A stretch of 64,000 nt of DNA from JAHJQZ01 sp963675235 (GTDB taxonomy: Bacteria > Pseudomonadota > Alphaproteobacteria > Rhizobiales > Devosiaceae), in assembly GCA_963675235.2 (NCBI GenBank), contig CAXXFU010000004.1, positions 434,001-498,000 of the forward strand. Reading direction: 5' to 3'. Of the stretch, positions 61,185 to 64,000 are shown one piece after another. Below the pieces are notes generated by a model. The model saw only the letters and a program-made list of their open reading frames with translations. It did no database searches and had not been told where the DNA came from. A program made the position numbers and the translations under genes. Within the stretch, counting starts at the first letter, position 1. Each line of letters starts with the position of its first letter.

Positions 61185-62294
61185 TCAGCTCGCCGGCGAA
61201 ATTGCCCCGGCCTTGACGATGAAACGCGCCTCATTGCCGGCGGCAACAAACAGGTCAGGATCGGTCCCGGTCATCCAGCACTGCGAGCCGAGCGCATCGA
61301 GCGCATCGAACAGCGCGGCGCGGCGGCTCGGGTCGAGATGGGCGGCGATCTCGTCGAGCAAAAGGATCGGCACGATACCGGTCATGTCGGCGACGAGCCG
61401 TGCGTGCGCCAGCACCAGCCCGATCAGTAGCGCTTTCTGCTCGCCGGTGGAGCACAGCGCCGCGGGCATGTCCTTTTGCGCATGGGTGACGGCGAAATCG
61501 ACGCGATGCGGGCCGATGGTCGTACGACCGGCGGCATGGTCGATGCCGCGCGCCGCGCGCCAATGATCGAGGAACTGCGCTTCGAGCCCGCTCGAGGTCT
61601 CAGCCGGCATGACATCCTCGAACAGCGGCGACAGGGCCATGTGCGCGGCGGGAAAGGCCTCGTGATCGATACTGCTGGCCGCCAGCGCTTCCAGTCGCGT
61701 CACCGTGTCGATGCGTGAGAAATGCAGCGCCGCCGCGTGCTCGGCCATCTGGATCTCGAGGGCATCGAGCCAGCGCGGATCGCCGCCCTCGGCAATCAGC
61801 CTGTTGCGCTGACGCATGGCGTTCTCGAAATCACCGACCGAAGTGCCGTGGCCAGGGATCAGCGTCATCACCAGTCGGTCGAGAAACCGCCGCCGGTCGC
61901 CGGCCGGACCACGGAACAGCCCGTCCATGTCCGGGGTCAGCCACAGAACCCTCAGAAATGCCGTCATGTCCTCGACGGCGGCATTGGAGCCGTTGACCCG
62001 GACCCTGCGGCCCGACACGCCCTCGACAAGGCCGGTACCGAGATCAGCCGGCCCGTCCGGCGTCTCGATCGTCGCCGCCACTGCCCAGGGGCTTTCGGCC
62101 CCCAATTGCGTCAACGTCTCGAAACCGGCGCGGCGCATGCCTCGTCCCGGCGCCAGCAGCGACACGGCTTCGATGAGATTGGTCTTACCCGATCCGTTGG
62201 GCCCGGTCAGCACCACGTGCCGGGAATCGAGATCGAGCGCCGCCGTGGCGTAGTTGCGGAAATGGGTGAGGCGCAGGCGGGAGATGTGGGGCAT
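61185..62294 (-). CDS. recF: DNA replication and repair protein RecF
   Basis: SMC-like ATPase that helps load RecA at gaps, 369 residues. Walker A is TGPNGSGKTNLIEA (from residue 30), the signature helix contains STGEQKALLIGL, and Walker B is ILLLDEIAAHLDPSRR. The N-terminus ISRLRLTHFRNY is the family start; the ATG at 62294 is used, as the seven residues upstream come from the heptad repeat region. It is preceded by dnaN and followed by gyrB, the conserved replication gene order. Confidence 0.96.
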   Translation of the reverse strand: MPHISRLRLTHFRNYATAALDLDSRHVVLTGPNGSGKTNLIEAVSLLAPGRGMRRAGFETLTQLGAESPWAVAATIETPDGPADLGTGLVEGVSGRRVRVNGSNAAVEDMTAFLRVLWLTPDMDGLFRGPAGDRRRFLDRLVMTLIPGHGTSVGDFENAMRQRNRLIAEGGDPRWLDALEIQMAEHAAALHFSRIDTVTRLEALAASSIDHEAFPAAHMALSPLFEDVMPAETSSGLEAQFLDHWRAARGIDHAAGRTTIGPHRVDFAVTHAQKDMPAALCSTGEQKALLIGLVLAHARLVADMTGIVPILLLDEIAAHLDPSRRAALFDALDALGSQCWMTGTDPDLFVAAGNEARFIVKAGAISPAS

Positions 62295-62298
62295 GAGA

Positions 62299-62326
62299 GA
62301 ATAGCGAATAGCCAATAGCGAGTGGG
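62299..62326. repeat. Heptad tandem repeat upstream of recF
   Basis: Four seven-base units in a row: GAATAGC, GAATAGC, CAATAGC and a degenerate GAGTGGG. It starts five bases before the recF start codon on its 5' side, in the 99-base gap with dnaN. Confidence 0.7.
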
Positions 62327-62347
62327 GAATAAAGAAAAAGCGACTGA

Positions 62348-62364
62348 AGGGAGCCCGGCTCCCT
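62348..62364 (-). terminator. Hairpin between dnaN and recF
   Basis: AGGGAGCC (62348-62355) and GGCTCCCT (62357-62364) form a stem downstream of dnaN; on the minus strand it is followed by TCAGTCGCTTTTTCTTT. The T-run is ten bases away, so it is a weak or partial terminator. Confidence 0.5.
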
Positions 62365-62393
62365 CTTCGCTAGTCACCACTCTCTATCCGCTT

Positions 62394-63512
62394 CTACACC
62401 CGCATCGGCATCAGCACGAACAGCGCGCTGCCGCCATCTTCTTCCTGCACCAGCGTCGGCGACCCGGAATCGTTGAACAGGAACGATGCGTTCTCGGTGC
62501 GGATCTGCGAGATGATGTCGAGCAGGTAACGGGCGTTGAAGCCGATCTCGAAGCCTTCGTGTTCGAAGGAAACGGCAATCTCCTCGCTGGCGGTGCCGTG
62601 GTCGGGATTGGTCACGCTCAGTTCCAGAACGTCATTGCTGGCCATCAGCTTGACCGCCTTGCCGCCCCGGTCCGAGGCAATGGTCGAGACGCGGTCGACG
62701 GCGGTGGCGAACAGGGCGCGGTCGACAAGCATCTTCTTGTCGTTGTTCTTTGGCGTCACGCGCTCGTAATCGGGGAAGGTGCCCTCGATGAGCTTGGACA
62801 ACAGCACTACGCCGCCGAGCGAGAAGCGTATCTTGGTGTCGGAAAGCTCGACCTTGACCTCGTCCTCGCTGCCTTCGAGCAGCTTTTGCACCTCGGCAAC
62901 CGTCTTGCGCGGCACGATGATGCCCGGCATGCCGGCCGCCCCCTCGGGCGCCGGCGCCTCGGCCCGTGCCAAGCGGTGACCATCGGTCGCCACGGCCCGC
63001 ATCACCACGCCCGAGGCATCGTCCATGGTATGGAAATAGATGCCGTTGAGGTAATAGCGCGTCTCTTCGTTGGAGATGGCGAATTGGGTGCGTTCGATCA
63101 GCTCGCCGAGCACCGGCGCGGGGATCGAGAAGGTGTGCGAGAAACTGTCGGCCTTGAGGTCGGGGAACCCGTCCGGATTGAGGCAGGAAAGCTCGAACCG
63201 CGAGCGGCCCGAGGAAATGGTCATGCGCTCGCCGCCTTCGGTCTCGAGCCGCACTTCGGCGCCGTCGGCGAGTTTCCTGACGATCTCGTAAAGCGTGTGC
63301 GCCGGCACGGTGGTCGCACCCGGCGTCGCCGTCACGGCCGGCGCGGTCTCGGTGACCTCGATATCGAGATCGGTGGCGCGCAGATCGAGCCCGGCGGGAC
63401 CGGCGGTCACCAGCACATTGGCCAGGATCGGATAGGTGTTGCGGCGTTCGACGACGCGATGCACATGGCCGAGCGATTTCAGCAGGTGGTTGCGTTCGAG
63501 CGTAACTTTCAT
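62394..63512 (-). CDS. dnaN: DNA polymerase III sliding clamp (beta subunit)
   Basis: Ring-shaped processivity clamp, 372 residues in three similar domains. The N-terminus MKVTLERNHLLKSLGHVHRV, the middle-domain FAISNEETRYYLNGIYF and DGHRLARA, and the C-terminal LFVLMPMRV ending in the conserved hydrophobic patch are all typical. The ATG at 63512 is the family start; a longer upstream frame overlaps non-coding sequence. It is the first gene of the dnaN-recF-gyrB run on the minus strand. Confidence 0.98.
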   Translation of the reverse strand: MKVTLERNHLLKSLGHVHRVVERRNTYPILANVLVTAGPAGLDLRATDLDIEVTETAPAVTATPGATTVPAHTLYEIVRKLADGAEVRLETEGGERMTISSGRSRFELSCLNPDGFPDLKADSFSHTFSIPAPVLGELIERTQFAISNEETRYYLNGIYFHTMDDASGVVMRAVATDGHRLARAEAPAPEGAAGMPGIIVPRKTVAEVQKLLEGSEDEVKVELSDTKIRFSLGGVVLLSKLIEGTFPDYERVTPKNNDKKMLVDRALFATAVDRVSTIASDRGGKAVKLMASNDVLELSVTNPDHGTASEEIAVSFEHEGFEIGFNARYLLDIISQIRTENASFLFNDSGSPTLVQEEDGGSALFVLMPMRV

Positions 63513-64000
63513 TGCAGTAAACTCATTCCTTCTCGGCGCGCTCAACGCGCCACGCATGCCCGGACGAAAACCGGGGTTCGGACTGTGGCAAGCGCACGGA
63601 AAAAACGCAAGCGGCGGCACGGTGTATGTGCCGGATTTTCGCTGGATTCGTCCGCAGTTGGCACTGAGAAGGGAGCGGGAGCGGGTTTGCCGGCGTACGC
63701 GCTGAGGCCGGCCGGCTCCATGACGGCATTTGCGGCGGCAAAAGGCAGTCATCCCCGGGGCTGGCCCGGGAACAAAGGCACGCATCTATCTGCACGTGAA
63801 AGATATGTTTGCGCGGCTGGATTCCGGCTTTCACCGGAATGACGACATGGCGAAAGCGACCGGCCCCTAGCCCTGCGAGCAAAGCCCTCCAGGCGTTCGG
63901 ACCTAAAATCGCTCCACTGGAGCGATTGGCCACTGGCCGGGGACCCCGCTGCCTGACGGCAGCGCCCCGGCGTAATTCACCTTCCGAAGCCCCACCGGGG
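63513..64000. other. Non-coding end of window with dispersed palindromes
   Basis: 488 bases without a gene I accept. At 63820-63841 ATTCCGG-CTTTCA-CCGGAAT is another member of the palindrome family seen at 871 and 17761. At 63907-63927 AATCGCTCCA and TGGAGCGATT form a perfect palindrome around one base. Two minus-strand frames are open here but consist of translated repeat sequence. No DnaA-box cluster is evident by eye, and dnaA is not present. The dnaN promoter must lie in the first part. Confidence 0.6.

Noticed and set aside
63523..63933. A 136-codon minus-strand frame upstream of dnaN
   Set aside because: It translates the dispersed palindrome (VVIPVKAGIQ type peptide), a common artefact of such repeats.

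Overview
The window is a GC-rich (about 60-65% by eye), gene-dense chromosomal segment of an alphaproteobacterium, most likely order Hyphomicrobiales (Rhizobiales). The reasons are the ActS/ActR (RegB/RegA) redox pair, the long alphaproteobacterial forms of PstC and PstA, DUF2852, DUF6958 and CoxG-type proteins, the dnaN-recF-gyrB block, and short dispersed palindromes of the kind common in this order. I see no phage, insertion sequence, CRISPR array, rRNA or tRNA.

Layout. (1) 1-1000: tail of an unknown gene, a HAD phosphatase and a composite palindromic repeat. (2) 1001-9907, minus strand: a nucleoside catabolism and salvage operon, cdd-punA-deoC-aldehyde dehydrogenase-DUF6958-lipoprotein-deoA-deoB-upp. 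(3) 10122-15158, plus strand: the divergent BMP-type nucleoside ABC importer. Regions 2 and 3 form one unit: take up nucleosides, split them to base plus deoxyribose/ribose phosphate, cleave deoxyribose-5-P to glyceraldehyde-3-P and acetaldehyde, and oxidise the acetaldehyde. (4) 15389-19102, minus: a YnjBCD-like ABC importer. (5) 19158-19658: CoxG-like protein. (6) 19823-23529, plus: an uncharacterised three-gene operon (TelA-like helical protein, DUF6384 membrane protein, coiled-coil protein with a Gly-rich tail), the best candidate in the window for an undescribed system. (7) 23829-24791: acetyl-xylan-esterase-family hydrolase.

(8) 24912-32697, minus: the complete phosphate regulon phoR-pstS-pstC-pstA-pstB-phoU-phoB, with a candidate Pho box before pstS. 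A class I polyphosphate kinase 2 lies divergent to phoR, and a second PPK2 sits at 48 kb. (9) 33688-36079: zinc metallopeptidase, two-domain VOC protein, DUF924 protein. (10) 36187-41051: hexuronate/polyol catabolism (KDPG aldolase, KDG kinase, IclR regulator, divergent mannitol/fructuronate-type dehydrogenase). (11) 41143-43413: large OmpA-family protein with three copies of a CX10C module. (12) 43599-47129: VOC protein, DUF2852, and the ActS/ActR two-component pair. (13) 47323-53197: HAD hydrolase, second PPK2, beta-CASP metallo-beta-lactamase RNase, three membrane proteins. (14) 53369-58442: class A PBP, nitrilase-family amidase with divergent LysR regulator, secreted esterase. (15) 58519-63512, minus: gyrB, recF, dnaN. 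dnaA is not in the window and may lie to the right.

A recurring design is visible. In all three ABC importers the substrate-binding-protein gene is followed by a strong inverted repeat before the rest of the operon, which would favour excess binding protein.
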